A DNA stretch of 64,000 nt from Suillus spraguei (Eukaryota; Basidiomycota; Agaricomycetes; Boletales; Suillaceae). The position numbers and the translations under genes are program-made. Each line of letters begins with the position of its first letter. Position 1 is the first letter of the stretch. The notes beneath the pieces were generated by a model that made no database searches, had not been told where the DNA came from, and saw only the letters and a program-made list of their open reading frames with translations. The stretch covers positions 248,001 through 312,000 of the forward strand of contig JABCPU010000014.1 of the NCBI GenBank assembly GCA_016800925.1, read 5' to 3'. Below, piece after piece: positions 20,663-31,867 of the stretch.

Positions 20663-21679
20663 CTAGTATTTTGTATGACCTCCCTTGGCTTTAATTACTG
20701 CCTCTATCCTTCTAGGCATACTCTCAATTAATTTCTGGCAATCCTCAGCTGTGATCTTCCCCCATTCCACTGCTACTCTCTCCCAAAGCTCCCATACTCC
20801 TTTAGGGGGGTTTTCATAGGCTTGAAGCTTTTTCTTGAGTGTTCCCCAGAGATGTTCAATGACATTGACATCAGCAGACTGTGCTGGCCAGTCAAGAACA
20901 TTGATGTTATGTTCTTCAAACCATTCCCTAGCTCTTCTGGATGTGTGCTTGGGATCATTATCCTGTTGGAAAATGATATCTTCTTCATCAATCCCTGATT
21001 CTGCCAAGCTAGGCAGCAAGTGGTCATTTAAAATGTCCACATACTGCTCAGCATTCATCTTCCCCTCAACCTCAGCAAGCATTCCCACACCATTCCATCC
21101 CATACAGCCCCATACCATTAAAGAACCTCCTCCAAACTTGACAGTCCCATTAACCTCTCTGTCTGTTAGGCCATCTCCCTTCTTTTTCCATACATACACC
21201 TTCCCATCTGACCCAATCCTATTGATTTTGGTCTCATCTGACCATATAACACGCTTCCAGTCCTCTACAGTCCAGTGTTGATGAGCTAAGGCAAAGGCTA
21301 GTCTTCTCTGCCTATGTTTGATGGAGAGAAGAGGCTTTTTCTTCTTTGTTACTGCCTTGAGATGAGCTGCCTTGAGAACATTCCTCACAGTTTGTGAAGA
21401 GACAGGGGTAGTGATGGTGGAATTGATATAATGGGTGGCTTGGACAGCATTATCAGCCTTTCCTGTAGTGATATGTTGGATAATAGCCCTTTTGTCAGTA
21501 GAGGTAAGCTTGGATGGACGTCCTCCACAAGAGTTTTCCTTGTCTGGGTGGCTTTCTTTGATGAACTTGGCCACAGTGGACTTGCATACTCCAGTTCTAG
21601 AGGAAATTTGGCAAGCAGAGAGGCCAGCATAAGACAGAGAGAGGATATTATCTCTTTGAGCAGAGGAGATGGCTTTCAT
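20663..21679 (-). CDS. Tc1-type transposase, DD34E, open frame
   Basis: The start at 21679 (MKAISSAQRDNILSLSYAG) is chosen because it gives the usual helix-turn-helix start; the frame is open 78 nt further upstream. Length is 338 residues, normal for Tc1. Two helix-turn-helix units occupy about residues 1-110 (ACQISSRTGVCKSTVAKFIK; then GGRPSKLTSTDKRAI). Catalytic residues: Asp in VIWSDETKIN, Asp in IIFQQDNDPKHTS, and Glu in SADVNVIEHLW, with exactly 34 residues between the last two. The protein would cut and paste the element at TA sites. No stop or frameshift is seen. Confidence 0.93.
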   Translation of the reverse strand: MKAISSAQRDNILSLSYAGLSACQISSRTGVCKSTVAKFIKESHPDKENSCGGRPSKLTSTDKRAIIQHITTGKADNAVQATHYINSTITTPVSSQTVRNVLKAAHLKAVTKKKKPLLSIKHRQRRLAFALAHQHWTVEDWKRVIWSDETKINRIGSDGKVYVWKKKGDGLTDREVNGTVKFGGGSLMVWGCMGWNGVGMLAEVEGKMNAEQYVDILNDHLLPSLAESGIDEEDIIFQQDNDPKHTSRRAREWFEEHNINVLDWPAQSADVNVIEHLWGTLKKKLQAYENPPKGVWELWERVAVEWGKITAEDCQKLIESMPRRIEAVIKAKGGHTKY

Positions 21680-21829
21680 GGTGATTATGACTATGATACA
21701 TGAGATATTCTGGTTTATATAGTTAGATATAGTCATAAAATAACATAATGACACCACTTTATAATTTATATAATAGTGGCATGATTTTTATGGTGTCATA
21801 AATAATGATTTATATAGTTTTAATATACA

Positions 21830-22039
21830 CTCAAAAAACTGTCCACATGAGTCATCATTTTATAAGCCTTATATCTCCACCATATCTCCGCCGATTCCCA
21901 CGGTGTAGGGCTCAAATAAAAGCCCTGAAGCCATACTACAATGTGGTATAAGTATGTCCTTGAGGAATTTGTTCATTCTCACACAATATCATAGATAGTG
22001 AAAAATGTCAAAACATGCGGACAGTTTTTTGAGCCACTG
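21830..22039 (-). repeat. Right ~210-bp terminal inverted repeat of the Tc1 element
   Basis: Inverse copy of 20423-20637 with a few mismatches (for example GTCCACATGAG against GTCCGCATGAG in the inner unit). Confidence 0.85.
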
Positions 22040-22199
22040 TATATAGTTAGCTAGTTTCGCTGTAGTAGTTCTTTAGTTCAAACCTCTTGTATCTACACTG
22101 TAGCAATCCAAGACATCCTTGCTCCTCTCTCTAGTGATAACCTTTGTTTGAGTCCTAGTCTCTGCCCTTGCATTAATTCATTTGTGGGTTGTGACAGTT

Positions 22200-22520
22200 A
22201 GATAGGGTGGAGGTGGAATAGAGGAGAAAAGTTGGGCTGGACTCATAGGATTAGATAGGGTGGAGGTGGAATAGAGGAGAGCAGTTGGGCTGGGGAATAG
22301 AGGAGAGCAGTTGGGCTGAGGAATAGAGGAGAACAGTTGTGCCAGACTCATAGGGTTAGATAGGGTGGAGGTGGAATAGAGGAGAGCAGTTGGGCTGGGG
22401 AATAGAGGAGAGCAGTTGGGCTGAGGAATAGAGGAGAGCAGTTGTGCTGTGGAATAGAGGAGAGCAGTTATGCTGAGGAATAGAGGAGAGCAGTTGGGCC
22501 GGACTCATAGGGTTAGTTAG
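22200..22520 (+). repeat. 26-bp minisatellite, second array
   Basis: About ten units of GAATAGAGGAGAGCAGTTGG with variable 3' parts. They are grouped into a longer order by GACTCATAGG(G/A)TTAGATAGGG and TGGAGGTG linkers. Short antisense frames across it are artefacts of the repeat. Confidence 0.85.
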
Positions 22521-22623
22521 GGTGAAGGTGCAAGTGGAGGTGCAAAACAACTACTATTCAAGCTGCACAGGTACATTGAAACATGATACTTATCTAAGCT
22601 GCACGAGTACAGGAAGCAAGAAA

Positions 22624-24268
22624 CTACACCTCAGCTGACTTGATTGACAGGACTTCCACATCAACCTCTCCCTCACTCTTGATGTCTGTAACCACTTGCA
22701 CCTTTTCCTTCTTAGAATGAACAACAGCACTAAGTGGGTGCCCTGTGCCACGCGAACGGGGTCTTGATGCCCAGCGGTGGTGGGCAAAGCGAGGGAAAGG
22801 TGTGGTACCAAAAGGAGGAGGACTAGAATGGTCATATCGAGGAGGGAGGCCTGAAGCGTCAGACTCTGGGGTTTCTGGATCGCTGTGCCAGATGACACAT
22901 TGGCCTCCATCAGGGTAATATGTGTAGTCAGCCTGTTTTGGTTTCTGTTTGCACTGGTAATGAGATTTGGAAGCCGCAGTAGCAGGCTGGTGCATCTGCA
23001 TCATCTCTAGATGAAGCTGGGTAAGGTCGCACTCGCATTCTGCATCGTAGAGTTTGGCTTGCAACTCAAATAGTTGGGACCATAATTTCTCCATGATGGC
23101 ATTTGTGTCATGCAGCTGCTGTCCCTGGGAAAGCAACTGCGCGTTTGCAAGGGTCCTGGTTGCATGATCCTCGTCCCAAGCTTGCTGAGCAGCAGGGTTA
23201 AAGGCCCCATTGATGCAAGAAAGCAGCTCTGAGGCTGCTGCACCTCGGTGATGTGGCGCAGGAGCTTCTGTACGAGTGGCATGGGTGACTGCAGGGGACA
23301 TACTTTGCACCTTCACAGGTGCGTCATTACAATTCAATTTGTCATCATCGTAGTCCAAATCATTTAGATCGCGCATCCCAGCATGCTCATTGATGTGTGC
23401 ATCAATTTCATGGGCACAAGTCACATTAGGAGGACACACTCCATTGCCAGTGGGCTTTGTGGTCTTCACAAACTGTTGTGGTACATTAGAATGCTATTGT
23501 AGAATAGAACAAACTTTACCTGTTTGAATTTGGTTTCGAGTGACTGAGCTTTACAATGAGGGCGGTCATGGCGTGTTGCCCACTGCGTGGACTTCGAGTG
23601 GACTACTTGCCACCCTTTCTGGCCCAGAGGCAGCTCATCTTGGACAAGGTCCAGCAGGGCCTTGATGTCTGCCGAGCTGTAATTGTTAGAACTGTTTGGG
23701 CGACCATGCTCAGACCGTGCATCATCCTCATCCTCGAGGATGTACTTTTGAGGGAGGTCCATGTTAGTATTCTCTTTTCCCTTGCCTTTCACGACTCTGG
23801 TTGCAGTCTTGTGATGCGCCCCACCAGTTTTGAGAGCAGCGGTGTATCCATGACACTCAGCTATGACCAATGGGTCACAAAGGTCTCGGTCAGGTGAATC
23901 TGGGAGAGGGATACAAGCAGGGTCCTGGTGTGTGCTAGACAGTGTGTGGTGGAATGCAGACAGTGAGGGTGGCAGTGACAAGTGAGGTGGAGAGAAGTTT
24001 GCTGGAGTGGTGAGTCTATACATAGAGTCTGCAGCTGCATGTCTCTGCAAGGTGATAAGTACAGTGTGAATGTCAAAGAATGACAAAATCTTACCTCATA
24101 TGCCTGAGAGCCTTCAGACCGCTGCATGCAAGTGACAGTCTGTGCAATCCCTGGGTGGGCCCACCACTTTCCTAAGTCATCACACATATATGCATTCCCT
24201 GCACCATCATAGTGCAACTTGGGAATCACCTGGCTATTACATTGGGAGAGAATAGTAGTATCAGACAT
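22624..24268 (-). CDS. DUF6818-like protein, 515 residues, transposon-associated family
   Basis: Three exons, 24268-24095, 24044-23520 and 23472-22624, splice in frame (introns of 50 and 47 nt, GTAAGA/GTAAAG..CAG). The N part (MSDTTILSQCNSQVIPKL) has no known domain. The middle carries RPNSSNNYSSADIKALLDLV, LPLGQKGWQVVHSKST and SLETKFKQ, continued across the intron by FVKTTKPTGNGVCPPNV and HEIDAHINEHAG. This is the pattern of the basidiomycete DUF6818 domain, a Myb-like putative DNA-binding fold. The C part is acidic, then has a Gln/Leu-rich coiled stretch (MEKLWSQLFELQAKLYDAE). Such genes occur in many copies in mushroom genomes, often near transposons. No frame break is seen. DUF name given from memory of the pattern. 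Confidence 0.65.
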
Positions 24269-25153
24269 TGAACGGACTCTGAGTGTTTGAGTTACTTACC
24301 TTGTGGCTACCAGTACACAACCTTTATATGCTAGAAGTGTATGTTGAGCCGTCAGATGCAAGGGGTGGGCATATTCATAGTAAAAAAATAGTCATGGACC
24401 CTGCGCTGGTAACAGTGCAACGGGAGCGCACAAAGCCAAAAGGAAGAGAATACAATGGTGCCGGCTTGATTTTGACTGTTCAAGAGGAAGTTTTTACAGA
24501 TAGAATGTAAGAAGTGATGAGAAATCGATACTACTAGGTTGCATTGGGCGATATTGGAGGCAACGGTGGCATACAGGTCAGGTAGGCACTCCATTAGTGG
24601 GCACAGAGAACTGGGGATGTCGTGCTGGGCACTTAGAATCACCTAGATAGTGGCGGGAGAGAAAGACTTTAGCATACTTGACAAAAAGTTAAAATGTACC
24701 TCAGTATTACTGTGCGAGGTGCCGCATTGTGTGACATGCATCTCAAGCAAGGCTGATTATGTCAGCGGATATCGCTGGCATTAGTGGCCTAAAATGGATG
24801 TAAGTCATCTGTAAAGTCTATTGGGGGGTACCCCCCCAATAGAATTAAGGTTTATTTGGGGGGGTAGATGACACATGGTTACGAACTGACTGTAAATGAA
24901 CAGCGGCATTGCAGCACACCTGCCTAATAAGGGTAAATATATGATATGATATTCTAATCAGAATATTTCAGCCTACGGAAAGTCATCCATTACTTTCTAT
25001 TGTAATATACAGGAAAGAAGCATTGGGCTTACAAAATCTGACAATATCGACTAATATTCAAGTCTCACCGGTTTGCTGATGGTAGAGTAGAAAAAAATCA
25101 GTTGTACAGCCTGTACTATGTTATTGCAGACAATCATTTATGCGATTACACAA
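24269..25153. other. Non-coding stretch with GC palindrome and a repeated end motif
   Basis: No convincing gene. It contains ATTGGGGGGTACCCCCCCAAT-like palindromic DNA at 24820-24840 and another G7 run near 24858-24866. At 24961-24990 there is GAATATTTCAGCCTACGGAA followed by AGTCATCCAT, which resembles the inverted pair at 54276-54311 and 59567-59601. Confidence 0.5.
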
Positions 25154-25585
25154 TGCCTCCTGCCGCTGCACTTGCCAGGCGCTCTGTCCCATCCTTTATA
25201 ACTGACAATTTCAATCATGGCAAGAAGGTTGATAACAAATCTGGACACTACTACTGGTCTTGTAAACACTGTCCAGATGGGCCCTTCACATCCAAGGTCG
25301 TGACAACCAACTCCCAAACCATCTTATTCACAGACTCAGAACATTGATGATGATCTTGCAGGTCCTGAATCAATATCACTTGATGAGATTGATGCAGCAT
25401 TTGCCCTGCTGGAACATGAAAAAGAATCCATGGAACGAGTACTGATTGACAGATTGGATGAAGTGTTGGAAGGTCAGGTTTATGATTTTGTGGAGTTGGA
25501 GTGTGTTGACCAAGGTCTTCTACCAAAATTTGTTGATGACAAGATCATAGTAGTTGATCATAGCGCAAAAGACGATGAATGGTAG
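25154..25585 (+). pseudogene. Remnant of a BED-finger / hAT-type protein
   Basis: The start at 25154 gives MPPAAALARRSVPSFITDNF and a half BED-type finger (GHYYWSCKHCPDGPFTSK). The frame breaks near 25300. A weak intron (GTCGTG..ACAG) would link it to the acidic frame TQNIDDDLAGPESISLDEID...VVDHSAKDDEW ending at 25585. The second Cys/His half of the finger is missing and there is no transposase core, so this is probably an internally deleted remnant. The splice proposal is weak. Confidence 0.4.
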
Positions 25586-26539
25586 GATGTGGACATGCTG
25601 ATGCTCTTCTGATGGTGTTTCTTAGTGACACTTACCATACATTGTCATATACATAGCTTTGTAGCTAGTGTTGCTGTCGAGGCAAGTTCAATTTGATGTG
25701 AAATCGGCTTGCTTCAAAAATGACTAAATTTGTTACAACTCGAAAGTCAGATTTGAATCGAGTTGCAACTTGTTTGGGTTCGCGATTTACAATTGATTTA
25801 GTATACTTCATAGCCATACATCATAATCCCCTGTGAATGACCCCAGACCAATATGAATATGAGCTGCAGCAGACTTGTAAATGCTCCTTCAACATTAAAG
25901 TAATTTTCTAGATATTTACTCTTGGCTGTTCTCTGAATTGAGACCCTGGCTGGACCCTCAGTGACTGCCGAATGGTCCATAAAAAAACTTAAATAGCTCA
26001 GAATTGCTGCGAGCAATACTTTTGACCCCATGTCTTCATAGCAGAATGCTGGTCAGTGGTCATTTTCCCATCTCAGTCCTCCTGAACAACCCTTCCACTC
26101 AAATTCTTGCCAAAGCACACTGTCGCCACTTCAGACCTCAAGTGGATCCTTTGAATCACTTCGCAACATCCATCTCACCTGGTCCAACAACTCCTGCCTC
26201 TGATGACAGCTTTTCACACTACCATCCTCTGCCTGCACAAGATTCTCATTTGTCATATGGATATAATCCTACATTGATGCAGGAAATGCTTCCACAAAAT
26301 TTTCACATGATGCATGCAATGTGGGGACCACCTCTGAATCAATACCAATCTAACCCACCCTTACATTCACCTGCTGGGCTCAGACTTGGACAACTACTGA
26401 TGCAACACAGTCTTATTGTCATGGATGCACCCCTTTAGAACACAACTGATGAGGTAGTCAATACAGGTGCAACAGGAAAAAGAGGCTGAAAACGCAAAAA
26501 TGCAGCTAGTGGAACTACACCTACTCAAAAACGACAAAG
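25586..26539. other. Decayed region before the hAT transposase
   Basis: No gene could be supported. A Pro/His-rich open stretch at about 26050-26440 (PQNFHMMHAMWGPPLNQYQS) may be a former 5' exon or a Gln/Pro-rich leader of the hAT gene that follows. Confidence 0.4.
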
Positions 26540-29500
26540 ATGACCACCAGCACAGCTGTTATTGCACCAGCAACAGCAGCAGCTGTGTGTGGAGTTGGAC
26601 CTGTGCCCAACACATCATCCTCTGAGTCTGTATCAACTGGCAAGCTCCCAATCACAACAGCTGCTCCAACTGAGTCAGGACCTGTTCCTCAAGTGTGTTA
26701 TATACCATACTTCTGATCTCAGATCTGATCAGATCTGATCAATCCTACTTCCGTCCAGTCCACAGATCCTGTCTGGATCACCCATCTTAAAGTGCCCACT
26801 TCTTGCACTCTAACTCCCTTGTGGATATCTGTGTCTATCCCCTTTCATCATTCCTCCTGTTTCCGGTATTCCAGCTGTGTATATTTCCATGCTGTTTCAC
26901 TGATCCATTACCTGTGTTTCATTTCCGACTCATGCTTACTGATCCACTGTGCATTAACTAATAGACTTCCATTATACATTGTACATAGCCCTCAGTCCTG
27001 GACTTGTTGATTATCCGTGCTAGATACTTACAGTATATAAACCACTTGTAGATCTCCATAGAACCTTAGTTCAAATATCATCTTAGATTCTGCTCATTCT
27101 GTTCCTCCGGACTTGAGTTACTTCTGACTCCAGTTTATCTTCCGAGACTTAGGATTGATTCCTACAGTCTATATCTCCAACTCTACCTTCAGTAGTCTAC
27201 CTCTGTTAGTTTCTAGTTAAGGGACCCGTTCCAAGACTAGTCTTAATCCTCATTCCATCTCCACATTCCGGATAACCTTTGGACATCTGGATCTGCCATG
27301 CTACCACTTCCGGATCTTCAGATGTTTATCCTCCCTCTGAAATAAGGGGCATTACTCGGAAAGGGGGCACAGTGCACGAACTGAGGCCAAAGCCCTTCGG
27401 ATCTTTCACCCTTTGAGTACGGTCTTAACAAAGTGAAACAGCAACGAGATACAAAAGTTGCTGCCTCCAATGTCTGGTACTTCATGTGGGCAGTAGACTC
27501 CCCAGAGAAACCTGAAAAAATGCCAGAGAATCAGCCAAGACCAATGAACAAGCCCAACTCACTATATGTTGCGTGTCGACTCTGCGGGTGAGTGGCACTT
27601 GGTTCTACTGGTCATGGTCAGACACTCAAAATATTCAGTGACAATGAGGAGAATGCATGGTGGAAAGTTTATAAAGTTGGTGATGGCATGACATCAACCT
27701 GCCAAAATCACTTGCACAAGCATGGACAACGCGGGAGGGACATTTGTGCAATTATAGGACTCAAAAATTGTGAGGAGGACTCTGGCAAGCAAATTCAAAG
27801 TGTTGCATTTACGATCAAGATGTTCTATCATTTGCTCATGAAGTGGATAGTTGTCGATGATCAAGTAAGTAATATTTTAAATCACACCATAAACTTACTA
27901 AGCATCTGTGTTGGATGTACTTGCAGTCCTTCAATGTCGTCGAATGTCCTGAATTTCGTGACCTCCTTTTGTACCTTGGAGAAGGCAAGATACAGGACAA
28001 GAACCTCCCACACTGCTGTCACCGCACCAAACTGACTGAAATGATTCTCAAGGAGTTCTGGACAGAGTATCACAAAGTGAAAACTGATCTCAAGGTACAG
28101 TGCACTGACAAATTAAATTTTGATTGTGTTTGCACTAAATAGTATTGATTTCACCTCAGAATGCTCTTGGTCACATATCTCACACCACTAACCTTTGGAG
28201 TGATCCAAACCTTGATAGTTTCATGGCTCATGATCTGAAAGGTGTCCTAGTGTTCAAAACACATCTTGTAGCATTTCGTTTTATCACAGGGGCTCATACA
28301 GGTGCACACCTTGGACAAGAATTCCTTAAGATCACCAATGAACTTGAAACCAGTAACAAGGTATGGGTATTTTTCATGTTTGTGCTATAGTTCACACTCA
28401 TGAGTCACAATCGCACAGCTTGGTCAGATCACCATGGACAACGCATCCAACAACAACACACTTATGGTAGTAATCGAGGAGGAGCTCACACGGAGAGATA
28501 TTCCATTTGATCACAATGGTAACCATCAGCAGTAAGCTGATATTGAATGTCACAAAAATTTTCACTAACCAATCACTAGGTGCTTTCTGCATGTCATTAA
28601 CCTCACAGTGCAAGCAATCCTTACAGAACTAAAGAAGAACCCTTGCCTTCCTGTTCTCGCAGCCTCAACTAATCCTGTCAACCAGTCAGCACTTCATGCC
28701 TATGCCAGAACACTAGCAACTGATCCAGTAGGACAATGTTGTGGAATTGTTTCAGCTTGCCACTCATCTGGGCAACACCGTCATCGTCTCCAGGCTGTGA
28801 TCCAAGAAGGCAATTCAAATGGGTTCTGGAGAGGGAAGCTTTTTGATGGAAAGACCATGCTACCGGTTGTACAGTTGCTGCGTGACTGCATAACTAGATG
28901 GTCATCAACATTCAACATGGTTGATAGAGTGCTAACACTAAACCCAGTATGTACTCTGAAATTTGAATGCTACCATTAATGTTCACACTAACTCTCTGTC
29001 AAAGGCAATTCAATCTTTCTTACTCGAGACACAGAACGCTGACATTTCAGACCTCTCCATCGATGCGAAGGACATTGACGTTCTTCACGACATACATCAA
29101 GTTATCGAGGTTCCTCACGTGGCACAGGAACTCCTCTCTTCAGAGCGGGCACCAACCCTATCAATGGCCCTGCCTGCTTATGAAGTGCTCAAAGGCCAGT
29201 GGACTCAATTACAAAGCACAATATGGGAGTTATCCCACTATATTGGTGTTGGTCTTGATAAACTACAGCAGTACATCAATGAAGGAAGGAAAACACGCAT
29301 ATATGCACTTTCAATGAGTGTGTTCAATTTTTTTTTTCACTTGTCAAGCCACCAGTAGTGACTTTTTCACAGTTATTAACCCAAGCATCAAACTTGAGTG
29401 GTTGAAGGAGCACTGGGAGGCAGAGGACGTTGAAAATGCTCGAGAATGGATCCTACAAGCAGTGCGTCTTTTTTTTTCTGCATGTTGCAGATGACATGAT

Positions 29501-29898
29501 TTTGTGTTGTGCAGATGACTTCGTTCCGTACGTCCATCAGAGTCAGCAATACCCAAACTGGAACACCCTCAGTATCACAGCAGGTGCTCACCAACTCAAC
29601 AGCAATTGCCTCGCGGTCCTTATCTGCTGGTTTTGGCCGCATGAATAACCTCAAAGTAACTGTGCGGTGCTCAGCCTCTTCCACTTCTACTGCTAGTACA
29701 GTCCCTCCACCTCCCACCATCATTATCTCTGAGCCAGTGATACACTCCCTGACACTGGAAACCATGGAGGAACGCATTCGCAAGCCGATTCTGCCACTTC
29801 TGCCGGCGCAACCGGCACAATTAGTCGCAAACAATTCTGCCCCCAGCACTATTCCTAATGCAGAATCTGATATTTACACATGTGCACCCTGTTTCTAA
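26540..29898 (+). pseudogene. hAT-type transposase gene, interrupted by a solo LTR and lacking its C-terminal domain
   Basis: The start at 26540 (MTTSTAVIAPATAAA) leads to a BED-like finger: VWYFMWAV, YVACRLCG, then CQNHLHKHG after a 51-nt intron. The core follows over about eight well-formed introns: TTNLWSDPNLDSFMAHD (first acidic site), LGQITMDNASNNN (second), CFLHVINLTVQAIL, then DCITRWSSTFNMVDR, and LQQYINEGRKTRIYALSM with INPSIKLEWLKEHW. These are hAT hallmarks. A solo LTR (26696-27430) sits in the first coding exon; without it and one AAGTG the frame is continuous. The frame stops at 29898 after a Ser/Thr/Pro-rich tail, without the usual hATC dimerisation segment and its catalytic Glu. 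It is therefore truncated even apart from the LTR. Confidence 0.8.
26696..27430 (+). mobile_element. Solo LTR (735 bp) in the hAT gene
   Basis: It starts TGTTATATACC and ends GGTCTTAACA, with the 5-bp target duplication AAGTG at 26691-26695 and 27431-27435. A close copy lies inverted at 62477-63220. A frame inside it (around 26792-27010) is shared by both copies and is just LTR sequence. Confidence 0.9.
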
Positions 29899-31867
29899 AT
29901 ATATATACTGGATGTTACCGATGCTAATAGTGGCGATTCAGGCCACGAATTTCGAGTCGATTCTTCAACTGAATCGACCGTAGGTTTGAATACCTCTATC
30001 GGATTCTCATCACTGACTTAGTAGATAATTCAATGTGTAGATAAGTCCTGCTATACCATCCACCATGACTCGGTACACTCCACGTCAGTAACGTGCCCAA
30101 CGGCTGTTACGAGACTTTCTCCAATACAGCGGTGTCAATGTGCTCGTCAGGCCAAATATATTTTTGCATCCAACAATTCTGCAAGTGATGGAGAATCTGA
30201 GGATTCCTATCTCTCGTCACCTACCACCAAACAATCATTCACCGTCGGATTATGCAACCAAACAATCGGTTTTTATTGTATATAACTAATATACTTTGTA
30301 CGAAGATTTGAGGAATATCGGGTAGGATGTTATTCCACGATGAATAGTCTGTCCACCGTCAACCGAAAAAGGTATATTTACTTCCCGGCTTTGATGACAT
30401 TGATAAGAGACACTCTCCACCGGCAACACTTTGGCTACATACACCTTTGTCAGCTCGCTTGCAGAATCGAATGGTTATATATTTGGAGGTAGTGTGCATG
30501 TATTTCCGTGATATCTAAGTCTGATTCTAGACATAAAACAGTGAAAATTTGGTAACATAACATAACATTGCACAAGTGTCCAAAATATTTTATGCCTACC
30601 AATATATAATAGAGCAAAAAAATTACATGAGATAGTACCGTGATGTGAGGCAAACGTAAATGACTGTACTGATTCCACCTCACAGGCATCTAAATCTGAG
30701 AATTTTATCATATGTTTTTTTGGATGTATCATGTATTTGATAATTTAATTCATAACAAAAATACAAATCTAGACTTGTCAAAAGGGCGATTCACTCGATT
30801 CTAACGCGACCTCCAAATCGATGTCTGAATCGGTGCGTGAATCGACGTGTCTAACTTCCTCTATAGGTCATGGTGTCTGTCGCGGTTCTGAGCTTATCAT
30901 AGATCTTGTATAACTACAAAACTATAATATAATAAGCGCGAAGCTGAGCTCAGAAGCAAACTCGAGTCCCTTGCTAGCGTGTTCTGCTTGAACAATATCG
31001 GACCCTTATCCAGCAGTAAGACGAAAAATTTGAAATCAGGTCCATCGATACTGTCTGACTGTGTCACTTCCAGGTGGCGGAGGGCGCCTAAGTGAGAGTC
31101 TTTTGTTTGAGAGAAATATATATATATATAATCTATTGATATAAACGCAGCTGTAGCTCCTGGCCCCAGACCAGCTGGTGAACTGTGAGATTGCTCATAT
31201 AATACACCGCCTTGGTATCAATAGTGTCCCAGGCCCTTCCTGTCATCGCGCCATCCCGTGCGCCACTAATACGTACACTGATCGAGCTATGCTATGCTCA
31301 CAACCAATAGCACATGACTGCAACATTGTAAGCACGCCGACTTACTACAGTTCCCGTACTTGATCTACACAAAGCTTTCAGTGTCACTTGGCATAATAGT
31401 TAAGCGGACGACAAGTCACAAACATGCATCTTCCATGGATTGGTCAATGAAGTTCATGAATGCGTTCCAGGTATCAACACGACAATAAAATATACTATTT
31501 TTATTGCTCTGCCTGACAATCCGTACCTTTTAGCTAGCACAGCTCCTATTGAGAATAGCATGTGTCATGTAGCTGAAAACGAGTAATCGTCTGTCACAGA
31601 TATGAAGCCAAGTCAGGGATTTGCCCCCTTGCAACATATAACCACAAAAATCAAAGGGAACAAACATATCAAGTAGGTCGTGCTACCTGAATTTTCAAAC
31701 AGGCCCTCTGCCGGTTGCATTAAGGCCACAAGGTCCATAGCTCATAATTCCACGGCCTCCACAGGTTAGCACCTATACTATTAGTGTGATGCATCTCCAC
31801 ATGCTACCATGTATCGTTTAGGAGCGTCGATTAAACAACAGACCGAGCTTCCACGTTACTAAAGATA
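29899..31867. other. Long non-coding, A/T-rich stretch
   Basis: Nearly 2 kb between the hAT remnant and the housekeeping island. It contains a short AT dinucleotide run near 31118-31132 and several GAATCGA/TCGATTC motifs (29956-30002, 30790-30850). No gene with splice-consistent exons and no tRNA was found. Confidence 0.5.

Larger units (their letters stand above)
20423..22039 (-). mobile_element. Complete Tc1/mariner-type transposon (1617 bp)
   Basis: The element begins CAGTGGCTCAAAAAACTG and ends in its inverse. It is flanked by TA on both sides (20421-20422 and 22040-22041), the Tc1 target duplication. Terminal inverted repeats are about 210 bp (20423-20637 and 21830-22039). It encodes one intronless transposase on the minus strand with an open frame. 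Size, TA target and DD34E triad all fit Tc1. It may be an active or recently active copy. Confidence 0.93.

Noticed and set aside
22200..22520. Possible CRISPR-like array
   Set aside because: The 26-nt units are tandem without unique spacers, in a eukaryotic context; it is a minisatellite.
26792..27010. A 72-residue Cys/Ser-rich frame also found inverted at 62896-63114
   Set aside because: Its conservation is explained by both copies being the same solo LTR.
31178..31363. Small frame and a tRNA-like stretch around 31390-31430
   Set aside because: No cloverleaf could be drawn with a TTCGAAT-type loop; no other evidence.
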